A DNA stretch of 64,000 nt from assembly GCF_002111595.1 (NCBI RefSeq), contig NZ_LUTN01000001.1, positions 124,001 to 188,000 on the forward strand, given 5' to 3'. The DNA is from Lonsdalea britannica. Lineage in GTDB: Bacteria > Pseudomonadota > Gammaproteobacteria > Enterobacterales > Enterobacteriaceae. Below the pieces are notes generated by a model, which saw only the letters and a list, made by a program, of their open reading frames with translations, was not told the DNA's origin and did not search any database. Every line of letters starts with the position of its first letter. The first letter of the stretch is position 1. Below are positions 37,140 to 47,454 of the stretch, one piece after another. Made by a program: the position numbers and the translations under genes.

Positions 37140-38408
37140 ATGGATAATCTTCAAACACCTAAAGCCACGTCGCCTTTGGCCACGTGGCTTTATTATCTGG
37201 AACACCTGCACGCGCAGGCCATCGACCTTGGCCTGGACCGCATCAAACAGGTGGCCGACTCTCTTCAACTTCGCCAGCCCGCCAATACTGTCTTCACCGT
37301 CGCAGGCACTAACGGCAAAGGCACAACTTGCCGTACGCTGGAGTCCATTCTGTTAGCCGCTGGGCTGCGGGTGGGCGTCTACAGCTCGCCTCATCTACTG
37401 CGCTACACCGAGCGCGTTCGCATTCAGGGCGAAGAATTGCCGGAAGCCATGCACAGCGAGGCGTTTGCCGTCGTTGAAGCTGGGCGCGATAACGTCTCTT
37501 TGACCTATTTCGAGTACGGCACGCTGGCGGCGTTGCAGCTTTTCAAGCAGGCGCAGCTGGATGTCGTGATCCTGGAGGTCGGCTTAGGCGGTCGTCTGGA
37601 TGCGACCAATATTGTGGACTCGGACGTCGCTGTCGTGACCAGCATCGCTATCGATCATACTGACTGGCTCGGCCATGATCGCGAAAGCATCGGCCGTGAA
37701 AAAGCCGGGATCTTTCGTCACGGCAAACCAGCCGTCGTCGGCGAACCGGACATGCCCGTCTCGATTGCGAACGTCGCGAATGAGAAAGGCGCGCAGCTGC
37801 TGCGTCGCGATGTCGACTGGCGGTACGGGATGGAAGAAGGCGGTTGGTTCTGGGAAAACGCGCAGGGACGTCTGAGCCGCCTGCCTTTACCGAATGTACC
37901 GCAGCCAAACGCCGCGACGGCGCTTGCCGCATTGAACGCATCGCCGTTAAATGTTGATGAGAACGCACTGCGTACCGGCCTGCGAGACGCCACCTTACCG
38001 GGGCGCTTCCAGATTGCCGGCGATAAGCCGTTGCTGATTTTGGATGTGGCGCACAACCCTCATGCGGCGGCCTATTTGTCCGAACGTTTGGCGGCGTTGC
38101 CTCCGCACGGTGCCGTAAGAGCCGTGGTCGGAATGCTGTCCGACAAAGATATCGCCAGCACGCTGGAGCAGCTTAAACCGCTGGTGGATGTGTGGTATTG
38201 CGCGCCGCTGGAAGGCCCGCGCGGCGCTAGCGTGGATCTGCTCGCTCAGCATCTTGAGGGCAGCCGTTCGTATCCTGATGTCGTCTCCGCCTGGCGAGAG
38301 GCGATGCAGGACGCCGATGAGCACGACGTGGTCGTGGTTTGCGGCTCCTTTCACACCGTAGCGCATGTGATGTCCGCGCTTGAAGAAGGAGCGGCGGATG
38401 GCGAGTAA
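37140..38408 (+). CDS. folC: Bifunctional dihydrofolate/folylpolyglutamate synthase
   Basis: Adds L-glutamate to dihydropteroate and then to folates in ATP-dependent steps. It has 422 residues, equal to E. coli. Mur-ligase-type P loop VFTVAGTNGKGTTCRTLE at about 51-68, GLRVGVYSSPHLLRYTERVR, and ILEVGLGGRLDATNIVDSDV are diagnostic. The end overlaps dedD by 11 bases, so the two are coupled. Confidence 0.96.
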   Translation: MDNLQTPKATSPLATWLYYLEHLHAQAIDLGLDRIKQVADSLQLRQPANTVFTVAGTNGKGTTCRTLESILLAAGLRVGVYSSPHLLRYTERVRIQGEELPEAMHSEAFAVVEAGRDNVSLTYFEYGTLAALQLFKQAQLDVVILEVGLGGRLDATNIVDSDVAVVTSIAIDHTDWLGHDRESIGREKAGIFRHGKPAVVGEPDMPVSIANVANEKGAQLLRRDVDWRYGMEEGGWFWENAQGRLSRLPLPNVPQPNAATALAALNASPLNVDENALRTGLRDATLPGRFQIAGDKPLLILDVAHNPHAAAYLSERLAALPPHGAVRAVVGMLSDKDIASTLEQLKPLVDVWYCAPLEGPRGASVDLLAQHLEGSRSYPDVVSAWREAMQDADEHDVVVVCGSFHTVAHVMSALEEGAADGE

Positions 38409-39120
38409 ATTTCAAAATCGTCTGGTCGGCACCGTCATTTTGGTCGCGCTGGGCGTGATCGTGCTGCCGGGCCTGCTGGACGGTAAGAAAAAACATTATC
38501 AGGACGAGTTTGCCGCTATTCCTCTGGTGCCGAAGCCGGAAGATACGCTGGAAGCGGAGTCGCTACCGCCTATCACGCAGTCCCTGACGGCCCAGTCGCC
38601 GGACAGCACGACGATGCCTGATGCGGATGATAGCGGCGAGGAGATGGAGAGCGCCGATCGTGCGGCGAATAGCGCGCCTGATACCGTAGCGCCTCAAAAC
38701 GCGGCTCCGCCTGCCGCGACGCGGCCTTCCGCGCCCTCTGCCACACCGGTCATTCCGCCTCCGGTAAAATCCGAGCCGAAACCCAAGCCGGAAGTGAAAC
38801 CAGAAGCCAAGCCGAAGCCCGAGGTTAAACCTGTGCCGAAACCGGTAGAGAATAAACCGGCTGCCGCGCCGCAGGCTCCGGCGGGACAGGCTTTCGTCGT
38901 GCAGTTAGGCGCATTGAAAAATGCGGACAAGGTCAATGAAATCGTCGCCAAGCTGAGACTCTCCGGATTCCGGGCTTACACGGTGCCGTCTTCACCCGTG
39001 TCCGGGCAGATCACGAGGATTTATGTAGGACCGGACGCCTCGAAGCAGAAGCTACAGTCTTCGCTTGGCGAACTGCAGCAGATCAGCGGGCTGAGCGGGC
39101 AGGTCAAAGCGGCGCATTAG
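38398..39120 (+). CDS. dedD: Cell division protein DedD (SPOR domain)
   Basis: Inner-membrane protein recruited to the septum through a SPOR domain that binds denuded glycan strands. From ATG 38398 it has 240 residues: one N-terminal helix (NRLVGTVILVALGVIVLPGL), a long disordered linker rich in Lys-Pro and Glu-Pro repeats (about 118-155) and the SPOR domain from AFVVQLGALKNADKVNEIVA to the end. The start aligns with E. coli MASKFQNRL; an ATG 18 bases upstream is less likely. Confidence 0.95.
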   Translation: MASKFQNRLVGTVILVALGVIVLPGLLDGKKKHYQDEFAAIPLVPKPEDTLEAESLPPITQSLTAQSPDSTTMPDADDSGEEMESADRAANSAPDTVAPQNAAPPAATRPSAPSATPVIPPPVKSEPKPKPEVKPEAKPKPEVKPVPKPVENKPAAAPQAPAGQAFVVQLGALKNADKVNEIVAKLRLSGFRAYTVPSSPVSGQITRIYVGPDASKQKLQSSLGELQQISGLSGQVKAAH

Positions 39121-39268
39121 CGCGGGACGACGTCATGAGGATGCCGGGCTGGCAGACAGCGTTGCGGATAAAACCGGTCGCCGTCGCCTTGCCTGCTGCG
39201 GTATCTTCATGGCCCGTCAGTGGTTTTTTCGTTGGCTGATTGATTGGCGAAGATAGGGCGGAATTCCG

Positions 39269-39284
39269 GTACGCAAACGTTTTC
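39269..39284. promoter_or_regulatory. PurR operator upstream of cvpA
   Basis: ACGCAAACGTTTTCTT matches the PurR consensus ACGCAAACGTTTGCGT at 13 of 16 positions and reads as the known E. coli cvpA-purF operator. A -10 like TAGAAT lies at 39292-39297. Repression by PurR with hypoxanthine or guanine is inferred. Confidence 0.88.
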
Positions 39285-39360
39285 TTTTTCTGTTAGAATG
39301 CGCCGCGAACAGGATGAGCCGCGCATGTCGATGGTTATTGTTCATTGAGTAGGATAGTTC

Positions 39361-39852
39361 ATGGTTTGGGTGGATTACGTCATTATCGGCATTATCGGGT
39401 TCTCGGCTCTGGTCAGTTTGATTCGAGGATTTGTCCGTGAAGCGCTGTCGCTGGTTACCTGGGGATGTGCGTTTTTCATTGCCAGTCACTACTATGGCTA
39501 TCTGGCGGGATACTTCACCCGCTTTGAAGATGAACTGGTTCGCAACGGCATCGCTATCGCCATTCTGTTTATTGCGACGTTGATTGTGGGAGCCATCGTC
39601 AATTATGCGATGGGCTCTCTGGTTGAGCGAACCGGGCTGTCGGGCACCGATCGTGTGTTGGGCGTTTGCTTTGGCGCCTTGCGCGGGGTTTTGATTGTCT
39701 CTGCGATCTTGTTCTTTCTGGACACCTTCACCGGGTTTTCCCAGAGCGCCGACTGGAAGCAATCCCAGTTGATCCCGCAGTTCAGCTATATCATCAGGTG
39801 GTTCTTTGACTACCTGCAAAGCACGTCGAGTTTCTTGCCGCGGCACCTCTAG
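39361..39852 (+). CDS. cvpA: Colicin V production protein CvpA
   Basis: A 163-residue inner-membrane protein with four hydrophobic helices, starting MVWVDYVIIGIIGFSALVSL and including RGFVREALSLVTWGCAFFIA. First gene of the PurR-controlled cvpA-purF-ubiX operon; it is linked to colicin V export and envelope homeostasis in E. coli, mechanism unknown. purF begins 30 bases after its stop. Confidence 0.95.
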   Translation: MVWVDYVIIGIIGFSALVSLIRGFVREALSLVTWGCAFFIASHYYGYLAGYFTRFEDELVRNGIAIAILFIATLIVGAIVNYAMGSLVERTGLSGTDRVLGVCFGALRGVLIVSAILFFLDTFTGFSQSADWKQSQLIPQFSYIIRWFFDYLQSTSSFLPRHL

Positions 39853-39882
39853 TCGCGGTAGCGCTGATGAGGAAAAGACAAC

Positions 39883-41399
39883 ATGTGCGGTATTGTCGGT
39901 ATCGCCGGCTTCACGCCGGTCAACCAGTCGATTTATGACGCGTTAACGGTGTTACAACACCGTGGGCAGGATGCCGCAGGCATCGTTACGATAGATGCTC
40001 ATCACTGTTTCCGCCTGCGTAAGGCGAACGGTCTGGTCAAAGACGTTTTTGAAGCACGGCACATGCAACGCCTGCAGGGGAATATGGGGCTTGGCCATGT
40101 GCGTTATCCCACGGCGGGCAGTTCCAGCGCGTCTGAAGCGCAGCCTTTTTACGTCAACTCTCCTTTCGGAATTACCCTGGCCCATAACGGCAACCTGACC
40201 AACGCGCACGAGCTGCGTCAGAAGCTGTTCGAACAGGCCGTCGGCACGTCAACACGACGTCTGATTCAGAAATTCTGCTCAATATTTTCGCTAAAGAACT
40301 GGACCGCTTTCAGCACTATCCGCTGGAGCCTGACAACATTTTCGCCGCCGTTGCCGCGATGCATCAGCAAATCCGCGGCGCCTATGCCTGCGTCAGCATG
40401 ATTATCGGGCACGGATTGGTGGCCTTCCGCGATCCTAACGGTATTCGTCCGCTGGTCATCGGCAAGCGCACGCTGGAAGACGGACGCAACGAATATATGG
40501 TGGCGTCCGAAAGCGTGGCGCTGGACACGCTAGGCTTTGAGTTCCTGCGAGATGTCGCGCCGGGCGAGGCGATTTACATCACGGACAAAGGCCAGCTGTT
40601 CACTCGTCAGTGCGCGGAAAATCCCAAGCATCATCCGTGCCTGTTCGAGTACGTCTATTTCGCGCGCCCCGACTCGTTCATCGACAAAATTTCGGTCTAC
40701 AGCGCTCGTGTGCGGATGGGGCAGAAACTGGGCGAGAAAATTGCACGGTGCTGGGAAGATTTAGATATCGACGTGGTGATTCCTATCCCGGAAACTTCCT
40801 GCGATATCGCGCTGGAAATTGCCCGCATTATCGATAAGCCTTACCGTCAGGGGTTTGTGAAAAACCGCTACGTTGGCCGGACCTTCATCATGCCGGGTCA
40901 GCAGACGCGGATTAAATCTGTGCGCCGTAAGCTGAACGCCAACCGCGCGGAATTCCGTGATAAAAATGTGCTGTTGGTGGATGATTCCATCGTACGCGGA
41001 ACCACGTCTCAACAGATTGTCGAGATGGCAAGGGATGCTGGCGCGAAGCGCGTATACCTCGCCTCCGCCGCCCCGGAAATTCGCTTCCCGAACGTCTATG
41101 GTATCGATATGCCGAGCGTGAACGAACTGATTGCCCACGGTCGCGAAGTGGATGAAATTTGCCAGCTTATCGGTGCGGACGCTCTGATTTTCCAGGATCT
41201 GTCCGATCTGGTCGAGGCCGTGCGGGACGACAATCCGGATATTACCCAGTTCGAATGCTCTGTTTTCAACGGCATTTATGTCACGCATGATGTGGATCAG
41301 GGCTATCTGGACTATCTTGAAGGTCTGCGCAATGACGACGCTCAGGTGCTGCGCAGCAAGAGTGAAGTCGAAGATCTGGAGATGCACAACGAAGGCTGA
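39883..41399 (+). pseudogene. purF: Amidophosphoribosyltransferase PurF, frameshifted
   Basis: First committed step of purine synthesis: PRPP plus glutamine to phosphoribosylamine. The N-terminal glutaminase starts [20 protein letters not shown] with nucleophile Cys2 (after Met). The frame is lost near 40233-40237: the sequence reads GAACAGGCCGTCGG, while GAACAGGGCCGTCGG restores [20 protein letters not shown] and joins to the second frame, which has the PRPP-binding loop [19 protein letters not shown] and ends normally at 41399. Total about 505 residues, the expected size. Loss of PurF would make a purine auxotroph, so a missing G in a GGG run of the consensus is the likely cause. Confidence 0.93.
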
Positions 41400-41424
41400 T
41401 GGAAGGGTCTACGTGTTCTCCAGT

Positions 41425-41457
41425 AAGGGAGTGCCTATCGGTGCTCCCTTTATTTTT
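41425..41457 (+). terminator. Terminator or attenuator between purF and ubiX
   Basis: AAGGGAGTGCC-TATC-GGTGCTCCCTT forms an 11-bp stem (two G-U pairs) with a 4-base loop, followed by TATTTTT. It should reduce transcription into ubiX. Confidence 0.85.
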
Positions 41458-41537
41458 GCATCTTGCCAATCATGGATGGATACGGCACAGTCTGCGCTGA
41501 CGATGTTTTTGCAGGGTTGTCCTGTCTGAGGAAAGGT

Positions 41538-42110
41538 ATGAAGCGACTGATTATTGGTATTTCCGGCGCCAGCGGGGTGGTTTACGGCGTACGCCTGTTA
41601 CAGGTGCTGCAGCCGTTACCCGAGATTGAAACCCATTTGGTGATGAGCCCGGCCGCGCGACAGACGCTGGCCCTGGAAACCGATCTCAGCGTGCGCGACG
41701 TTCAATCTCTGGCGGATGTCGTGCATGATTGCCGTGACATCGCCGCCAGTATCTCCTCCGGTTCTTTTAAAACCACCGGTATGGTGATTTTGCCATGCTC
41801 GATTAAAACGCTGTCCGGCATTGCGCACAGCTATACCGACAGCCTGCTGACCCGCGCGGCAGACGTCATGTTGAAAGAGCGGCGTCCTTTGGTGCTGTGC
41901 GTACGGGAAACGCCGATGCATGTGGGCCACCTGCGCTTGATGACGACGGCAGCCGAAATGGGCGCGATTATGATGCCGCCGGTGCCTGCGTTTTATCACC
42001 GCCCGCAAACTGTGCAAGAAATCATCGATCAGACCGTCAATCGCGTGCTCGACCAATTCGATATCTCTCTGCCCGAAGATCTGTTTACCCGCTGGGGTAG
42101 TACACAATAG
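41538..42110 (+). CDS. ubiX: Flavin prenyltransferase UbiX
   Basis: Makes prenylated FMN, the cofactor of the UbiD decarboxylase in ubiquinone synthesis. It has 190 residues. ATG 41538 follows GAGGAAAGG and gives MKRLIIGISGASGVVYGVRL, the flavin-binding start seen in E. coli. SSGSFKTTGMVILPCSIKTL and the C-terminal AFYHRPQTVQEIIDQTVNRV are conserved. The frame extends 25 codons upstream, but that part is the purF terminator region. Confidence 0.96.
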   Translation: MKRLIIGISGASGVVYGVRLLQVLQPLPEIETHLVMSPAARQTLALETDLSVRDVQSLADVVHDCRDIAASISSGSFKTTGMVILPCSIKTLSGIAHSYTDSLLTRAADVMLKERRPLVLCVRETPMHVGHLRLMTTAAEMGAIMMPPVPAFYHRPQTVQEIIDQTVNRVLDQFDISLPEDLFTRWGSTQ

Positions 42111-42488
42111 ATTGATTTTAAACTATAAAAAACACAAGGCGCGGGTTTTTCTCGAACAGACCTTCATTGTATTCGTGCCTTATTATGTGGCATTGCTCTT
42201 TTTCGGTGCGGTCATCTGCTTTGTCATGGTGCGAATTATTACCCTCCCTACCTTTTCTCTGTTCGCTCTGCCGATATGCCCGTGGTAATCAATTGATTCT
42301 ATGGGTAGAAAACCGCGTGTGTTGCTCTGTTACTTGCGCTTGACCCTTCTCAATAAAGTGGCATGAAAACTGCAGCGGTAAAGTCCGTAACTACACACAT
42401 GACAGGCACGATAGCGTTAGCGATTAAAAAAGCATTTAAATCTAATCGCTCGTGTCGCTGTTCCATCACTCGTGATAAGGGTAACTCG
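42111..42488. other. ubiX-hisJ intergenic region
   Basis: 378 bases with no gene. It should hold the hisJ promoter. In E. coli argT lies in this position before hisJ; no argT remnant was seen. An in-frame extension of hisJ from 42363 is not supported. Confidence 0.5.
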
Positions 42489-43268
42489 ATGAAAAGCGGA
42501 TTGAAATTTCTACCTTTGGCGTTAATTTTAGCGGCAGGCACCGCCTTCGCGGCCGTCCCGAAAGAGATCAAAATTGGTACGGACCCGACCTACGCGCCGT
42601 TTGAATCCAAAAACGCCAGCGGCGAACTGATTGGTTTCGACATCGATCTGGCTAAAGAGATGTGTAAGCGTATGGAAACCCAGTGTACGTTCGTTGAGAG
42701 CGACTTCGATTCGCTGATCCCTTCGCTGAAGGCGAAGAAAATTGACGCCATCATCTCTTCACTCTCTATCACGCAAAAACGTCTGCAGGAAATCGCATTC
42801 ACCCAAAAACTGTATGCCGCCAATGCGCGTCTGATCGCGCCTAAAGGGTCTGCAATTCAGCCTACGCTGGATGCTCTGCGCGGTAAACGCGTCGGCGTTT
42901 TGCAAGCGTCCACCCAGGAGTCTTACGCCAACATCCATTGGCAGCCGAAGGGCGTGGATATCGTCGCCTATCAAAACCAGGATCTGATCTATGCCGATCT
43001 GGTGGCGGGGCGTATCGATGCCGCTTTCCAGGATGAAGTCGCGGCGAGCGAAGGTTTCCTGAAACAGGACGCGGGCAAAGACTACGCGTTTGCCGGACCG
43101 GCAGTGAAAGATAATGCGTTGTTCGGCGTGGGCACCGGCATGGGGTTGCGTAAAGATGAAACTGAGCTGAAAGCCGCGTTGGACAAGGCTTTCGATTCCA
43201 TGCGCAAAGACGGTACCTACGACAAACTGGCGAAAAAATATTTCGATTTCAATGTCTACGGCGACTAA
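42489..43268 (+). CDS. hisJ: Histidine-binding periplasmic protein HisJ
   Basis: Substrate-binding protein of the histidine ABC importer. It has 259 residues with a signal peptide ending [14 protein letters not shown]. The ligand-binding face is conserved: [30 protein letters not shown] and [12 protein letters not shown], then [20 protein letters not shown]. It resembles HisJ more than ArgT (ending [11 protein letters not shown]). It is the only binding protein here, so it may serve both histidine and basic amino acids. Confidence 0.93.
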   Translation: MKSGLKFLPLALILAAGTAFAAVPKEIKIGTDPTYAPFESKNASGELIGFDIDLAKEMCKRMETQCTFVESDFDSLIPSLKAKKIDAIISSLSITQKRLQEIAFTQKLYAANARLIAPKGSAIQPTLDALRGKRVGVLQASTQESYANIHWQPKGVDIVAYQNQDLIYADLVAGRIDAAFQDEVAASEGFLKQDAGKDYAFAGPAVKDNALFGVGTGMGLRKDETELKAALDKAFDSMRKDGTYDKLAKKYFDFNVYGD

Positions 43269-43337
43269 TCGCTATGGATATGGCGACTGCCCGCGATGCG
43301 GGCAGTCGTTCTGCTCTCTCTAGAACGGATATCACTG

Positions 43338-44027
43338 ATGCTGCATGGCTACTCTGAACTCATTATTGAGGGTTCACGCCTGACGCTGCAACTGGCCGTC
43401 TGCTCGTTGCTATTGTCACTGGCGATCGGTCTGATCGGCGCCAGCGCCAAACTGTCTTCCAGCCGGTTGCTGTCCGGCGTTTTCACCGGCTATACCACCT
43501 TGATTCGCGGCATCCCCGATTTAGTGCTGATGCTGCTGATTTTCTATGGCTTACAGATTGTGCTGAACGATGTGACGGAAATATTGGGCATGTCGCAAAT
43601 CGATATCGATCCGATGGCGGCGGGCATCATTACGCTGGGCTTTATCTATGGCGCATATTTTACCGAGACGTTTCGCGGCGCTTATCTCGCCGTTTCACGC
43701 GGGCAGATTGAGGCGGCCATCGCTTTCGGCTTCACGCCGCTACAGGTCTTCCGACGCATTATGTTCCCCTCGATGATGCGTTTTGCGCTACCGGGAATTG
43801 GCAACAACTGGCAGGTGATTTTGAAAGCGACGGCGCTCGTTTCCCTGTTGGGACTGAACGATGTCATCAAAGCGACGCAACTGGCGGGGAAGGGCACGCA
43901 TGAGCCGTTCTATTTCGCGATGGTCGCCGGAGCGATGTACCTGATTTTTACCACTGTCTCCAATGGCGTGTTGTGGTGGTTAGAGCGACGCTATTCGCAG
44001 GGAGTGAAAAAAGTCAGCTATGAGTGA
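43338..44027 (+). CDS. hisQ: Histidine ABC transporter permease HisQ
   Basis: One of the two permease subunits of the histidine importer. ATG 43338 (MLHGYSELIIEGSRLTL) gives 229 residues, matching E. coli HisQ (228). The ABC permease EAA loop lies in EAAIAFGFTPLQVFRRIMFP. About five helices. Its last 8 bases overlap hisM. Confidence 0.95.
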   Translation: MLHGYSELIIEGSRLTLQLAVCSLLLSLAIGLIGASAKLSSSRLLSGVFTGYTTLIRGIPDLVLMLLIFYGLQIVLNDVTEILGMSQIDIDPMAAGIITLGFIYGAYFTETFRGAYLAVSRGQIEAAIAFGFTPLQVFRRIMFPSMMRFALPGIGNNWQVILKATALVSLLGLNDVIKATQLAGKGTHEPFYFAMVAGAMYLIFTTVSNGVLWWLERRYSQGVKKVSYE

Positions 44028-44736
44028 GATCCTGCAACAATATTGGCAGTCCCTGCTGTGGAGCGACGGCTATCGTATGACCGGGCTGGCGATGACGCTG
44101 TGGCTACTGATTATCTCGGTCGTGATCGGCGGCGTCCTGGCCATTCCGCTGGCGGTGGCGCGCGTCTCGCCTCGGCGGCGTTTTCGTCTGCCGGTCTGGA
44201 CGTTTACCTACCTTTTTCGCGGTACGCCGCTGTATGTGCAGCTGCTGGTGTTCTACACCGGGGTTTACAGTCTGGAAATCGTTCGCGGCACGGACATGTT
44301 GAACGCTTTTTTCCGCAGTGGAATGAACTGCGCCGTGCTGGCGCTGGCGCTAAATACCTGCGCCTATACCACTGAGATTTTTGCCGGTGCCATCCGCGCG
44401 ATCCCCAGCGGGGAACTCGAAGCGGCGCGGGCCTACGGCTTTTCCCGTTTCAAGCAGTATCGCTGCATCATTTTGCCCGGCGCGCTGCGTATCGCGCTGC
44501 CGGCGTACAGCAACGAAGTGATTTTGATGCTGCACTCGACGGCGCTGGCGTTCACTGTGACGGTGCCGGATATTTTGAAAATCGCTCGCGACATCAACGC
44601 CGCCACCTATCAGCCGTTTTATGCCTTTGGCATCGCGGCCGTGATGTATCTCGCGATTTCGTTCGTGCTCATCGGCCTGTTCCGTAAAGCCGAGCGTCGT
44701 TGGTTACGTCATCTTAATACCCGTGCTACACACTAA
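44020..44736 (+). CDS. hisM: Histidine ABC transporter permease HisM
   Basis: Second permease subunit, 238 residues. The EAA loop is [20 protein letters not shown], and [20 protein letters not shown] is a conserved membrane segment of polar amino acid permeases. It overlaps hisQ by 8 bases and ends 16 bases before the chosen hisP start, so the set is translated as a unit. Confidence 0.95.
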   Translation: MSEILQQYWQSLLWSDGYRMTGLAMTLWLLIISVVIGGVLAIPLAVARVSPRRRFRLPVWTFTYLFRGTPLYVQLLVFYTGVYSLEIVRGTDMLNAFFRSGMNCAVLALALNTCAYTTEIFAGAIRAIPSGELEAARAYGFSRFKQYRCIILPGALRIALPAYSNEVILMLHSTALAFTVTVPDILKIARDINAATYQPFYAFGIAAVMYLAISFVLIGLFRKAERRWLRHLNTRATH

Positions 44737-44752
44737 AATGCAGGAAAAGAAC

Positions 44753-45526
44753 ATGCAGGACACCAAGCTGGTGGTGACAGAGCTCCATAAGCGTTATGGA
44801 GAGCACGAAGTACTGAAGGGAGTCTCATTACAGGCCAGGGCGGGTGACGTTATTTCAATTATTGGTTCATCAGGGTCGGGTAAAAGTACGTTATTACGTT
44901 GCATCAATTTTCTGGAGCGACCCTATGAGGGGGCCATTCATGTCAATGGACAGGAAATCCGGATGGTGCGCGATAAAGACGGGCAGCTAAAAATATTTGA
45001 TAAGAAACAGCTCCAGCTGTTGCGGACGCGCTTAACCATGGTGTTCCAGCATTTCAACCTGTGGAGCTTCATGACTGCGCGGGAAAATGTCATGGAAGCG
45101 CCGGTACAGGTGTTGGGGTTGAGCAAGACCGAGGCGCGACAACGGGCCGAGTTTTACCTGAATAAAGTCGGGATCACCGGCGCGTCGCAGGATCGCTATC
45201 CCGCTGACCTCTCCGGCGGACAGCAACAGCGCGTGTCGATTGCCCGTGCGTTGGCGATGGAGCCGGACGTGCTGCTGTTTGATGAACCCACCTCGGCGCT
45301 GGACCCGGAACTGGTGGGCGAGGTGCTGCGCATCATGCAGCAGCTGGCGGAAGAAGGAAAAACGATGGTGGTGGTGACGCATGAAATGGAGTTCGCTCGC
45401 CATGTTTCAAACCACGTCATTTTTCTGCATCAGGGCGTGGTGGAAGAAGAGGGGACGCCGGAGCAGCTGTTCGGTAACCCGCAGAGTCCGCGCCTGAAGC
45501 AGTTTCTGTCAGGCGCGTTGAAGTAG
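44753..45526 (+). CDS. hisP: Histidine ABC transporter ATP-binding protein HisP
   Basis: ATPase of the histidine importer. From ATG 44753 (AGGA box 10 bases upstream) it has 257 residues. Walker A is GSSGSGKST (38-46), the ABC signature LSGGQQQR (153-160), Walker B LLFDEP (174-179) with catalytic Glu178, and the switch His in [11 protein letters not shown]. Upstream in-frame ATGs at 44723 and 44738 overlap the hisM end and lack ribosome sites. Confidence 0.96.
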   Translation: MQDTKLVVTELHKRYGEHEVLKGVSLQARAGDVISIIGSSGSGKSTLLRCINFLERPYEGAIHVNGQEIRMVRDKDGQLKIFDKKQLQLLRTRLTMVFQHFNLWSFMTARENVMEAPVQVLGLSKTEARQRAEFYLNKVGITGASQDRYPADLSGGQQQRVSIARALAMEPDVLLFDEPTSALDPELVGEVLRIMQQLAEEGKTMVVVTHEMEFARHVSNHVIFLHQGVVEEEGTPEQLFGNPQSPRLKQFLSGALK

Positions 45527-45547
45527 CCGCGTTCGGAGATCGCCGCT

Positions 45548-46453
45548 TCAGCCGGTATGGTTAATCAGATTATCGAGCGCCTCATCCAGTTCGAAGAAGC
45601 GAAAACCGAAGCCGGCGTCTTCCAGCCGTTGGGGAACTGCGCGTTGTCCGTCGAGGATCAGCGTCGCCGCTTCTCCCATCATCAGCTTCAACGCGAAGGC
45701 GGGGGCGCGCAGGATGCCGGGCCGATGCAGCACGTTGGCCAATATCGCGCTGAACTTCTCGTTGCGTGCCGGGTAGGGCGAACAGAAGTTGAAGGGACCG
45801 CGTAGTCCGGGCGAGTCCAGCAAGTAAAGAATCCCGTTCACCATATCGTCAATATGAATCCAGGCCATGTACTGCTTGCCTGACCCCATTGGTCCGCCCA
45901 ATCCCAATCGAAAAATCGGCAGCATTTTTGCCAGCGCGCCGCCCTCGGTGGACAGCACGATACCCGTACGGACCAGACAAACGCGCGTTTTGTCGCTTTC
46001 CGCTGCCTGAGCCAATGCTTCCCAGCGGGCGCACAGGCGGTGGGTAAATTCATCGTGTGGCGTTTCATCTTCGGTCACCAGCGCCTGTCCCTGATTGCCG
46101 TAATACCCGACGGCTGAACCGGAAATCAGCACTGAAGGCGGTGTCGAACTGTTCTTGATCAGCGTCGCCAACTGTTCGGTCAGCTTCCAGCGGCTTTGGC
46201 AGAGCAGCTCTTTCTGTTCGGACGTCCAACGCTTGTCGGCAATCGGCGCACCGGCCAGATTGATGACGGCATCGAATTCATCCAAGGACGTTTTCCCTTC
46301 CAGACTAGGCCAGTAATTCACCTGATCGCCTAACGCGCGGCGCGCTTTTTCCGGGCTGCGAGTCAGCACCGTAATCGTATGTGAGAGCGTGAGTAGCCGC
46401 TGAATCAGGTACCGGCCAATGAGCCCGGTTCCACCGGTGATTAAAAGTCGCAT
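45548..46453 (-). CDS. yfcH: SDR-family epimerase-like protein YfcH
   Basis: A 301-residue short-chain dehydrogenase-type protein of the TIGR01777 (SDR39U1) family. NADP loop [13 protein letters not shown] at 5-17; [31 protein letters not shown] and [17 protein letters not shown] are conserved with E. coli YfcH. The reaction is not known. Convergent with hisP, with only 21 bases between the stops, so no separate terminator. Confidence 0.93.
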   Translation of the reverse strand: MRLLITGGTGLIGRYLIQRLLTLSHTITVLTRSPEKARRALGDQVNYWPSLEGKTSLDEFDAVINLAGAPIADKRWTSEQKELLCQSRWKLTEQLATLIKNSSTPPSVLISGSAVGYYGNQGQALVTEDETPHDEFTHRLCARWEALAQAAESDKTRVCLVRTGIVLSTEGGALAKMLPIFRLGLGGPMGSGKQYMAWIHIDDMVNGILYLLDSPGLRGPFNFCSPYPARNEKFSAILANVLHRPGILRAPAFALKLMMGEAATLILDGQRAVPQRLEDAGFGFRFFELDEALDNLINHTG

Positions 46454-46707
46454 TCTGAAGCCTCGCTGTCTGTCGAAATGAGGTCATCGCCGTAACCTAC
46501 AAAAGAGAATCTGAGAGTAAGTATAAGGGAGCATGCTCTTTTTGCTGCCGTTGTCAGCGATTTAGCGAGGCTTATCGCACGCTTTTAATCCTCTTCGCTT
46601 GAATAGTGAGTAAACCGACAAACTTTGCCGTTATTAGCCGCTCAGCATCGCGGGGGTTTTTGGTAAACTCAACCGTAGGACAGATTACGATCCTTTGGGA
46701 GTACGCT

Positions 46708-47259
46708 ATGAAACTGATGTTCGCCTCCGACCTGCATGGTTCGCTGGCCGCCACGGAAAAAGTGCTGGACACCTTCGAACAATCTGATGCTCATTGGTTG
46801 ATTCTGCTGGGCGATTTTCTGAATCACGGCCCGCGGAATCCGCTACCGGAAAACTATCAACCGGCGCAGGTGGCCGCACGGCTTAACGAGTATGCGTCCC
46901 GCATCATCGCCGTACGGGGCAACTGCGACAGCGAAGTCGACCAGATGCTGCTGAATTTCCCGATCACTGCGCCCTGGCAACACGTTCTGTTGCCGACACA
47001 TCGACTCTTTCTGACTCACGGTCATCTGTATCATCCAGACCAGCGACCGCCGTTAAATCCCGGCGATGTGCTGGCTTACGGTCATACGCATATTCCTGTG
47101 GCGGAGCGACGCGACGAGATTTACTGCTTCAACCCCGGTTCCGTCAGCCTGCCCAAAGGCGGCTACCCGGCCAGCTACGGTCTGTTGGATGAGGGATTGT
47201 TGCGGGTTGTGCCATTGGATGGGGGTGCCCCTATTGCGCAGGTGGCGATTACACACTAA
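46708..47259 (+). CDS. yfcE: Phosphodiesterase YfcE
   Basis: Calcineurin-like metallophosphodiesterase; E. coli YfcE cleaves model phosphodiesters with Mn2+. It has 183 residues from ATG 46708. All metal-binding blocks are present: SDLHG (Asp8, His10), GDFLNHGP, RGNCD, THGH and GHTHIP. The frame upstream to 46606 is not coding-like. In E. coli yfcG and folX lie between yfcH and yfcE; they are absent here. Confidence 0.94.
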   Translation: MKLMFASDLHGSLAATEKVLDTFEQSDAHWLILLGDFLNHGPRNPLPENYQPAQVAARLNEYASRIIAVRGNCDSEVDQMLLNFPITAPWQHVLLPTHRLFLTHGHLYHPDQRPPLNPGDVLAYGHTHIPVAERRDEIYCFNPGSVSLPKGGYPASYGLLDEGLLRVVPLDGGAPIAQVAITH

Positions 47260-47454
47260 TTTAGCTTTACGCTTCTTGAAGGTCGCGGTGTCGTCAGTAC
47301 CTTATGCTCGCGTGCTGTAGAGACCAGACCGTGGTTTCATGCCTGGCGGTAAGAAAAATAATGCGCGTATCACTAGATCGCGTGAAACGCAGCCGGGTCC
47401 GATTATTTATTAACAAGTGCGCGTGAAATCGCGTCAAGGCAAGGGTTTCAGAGG

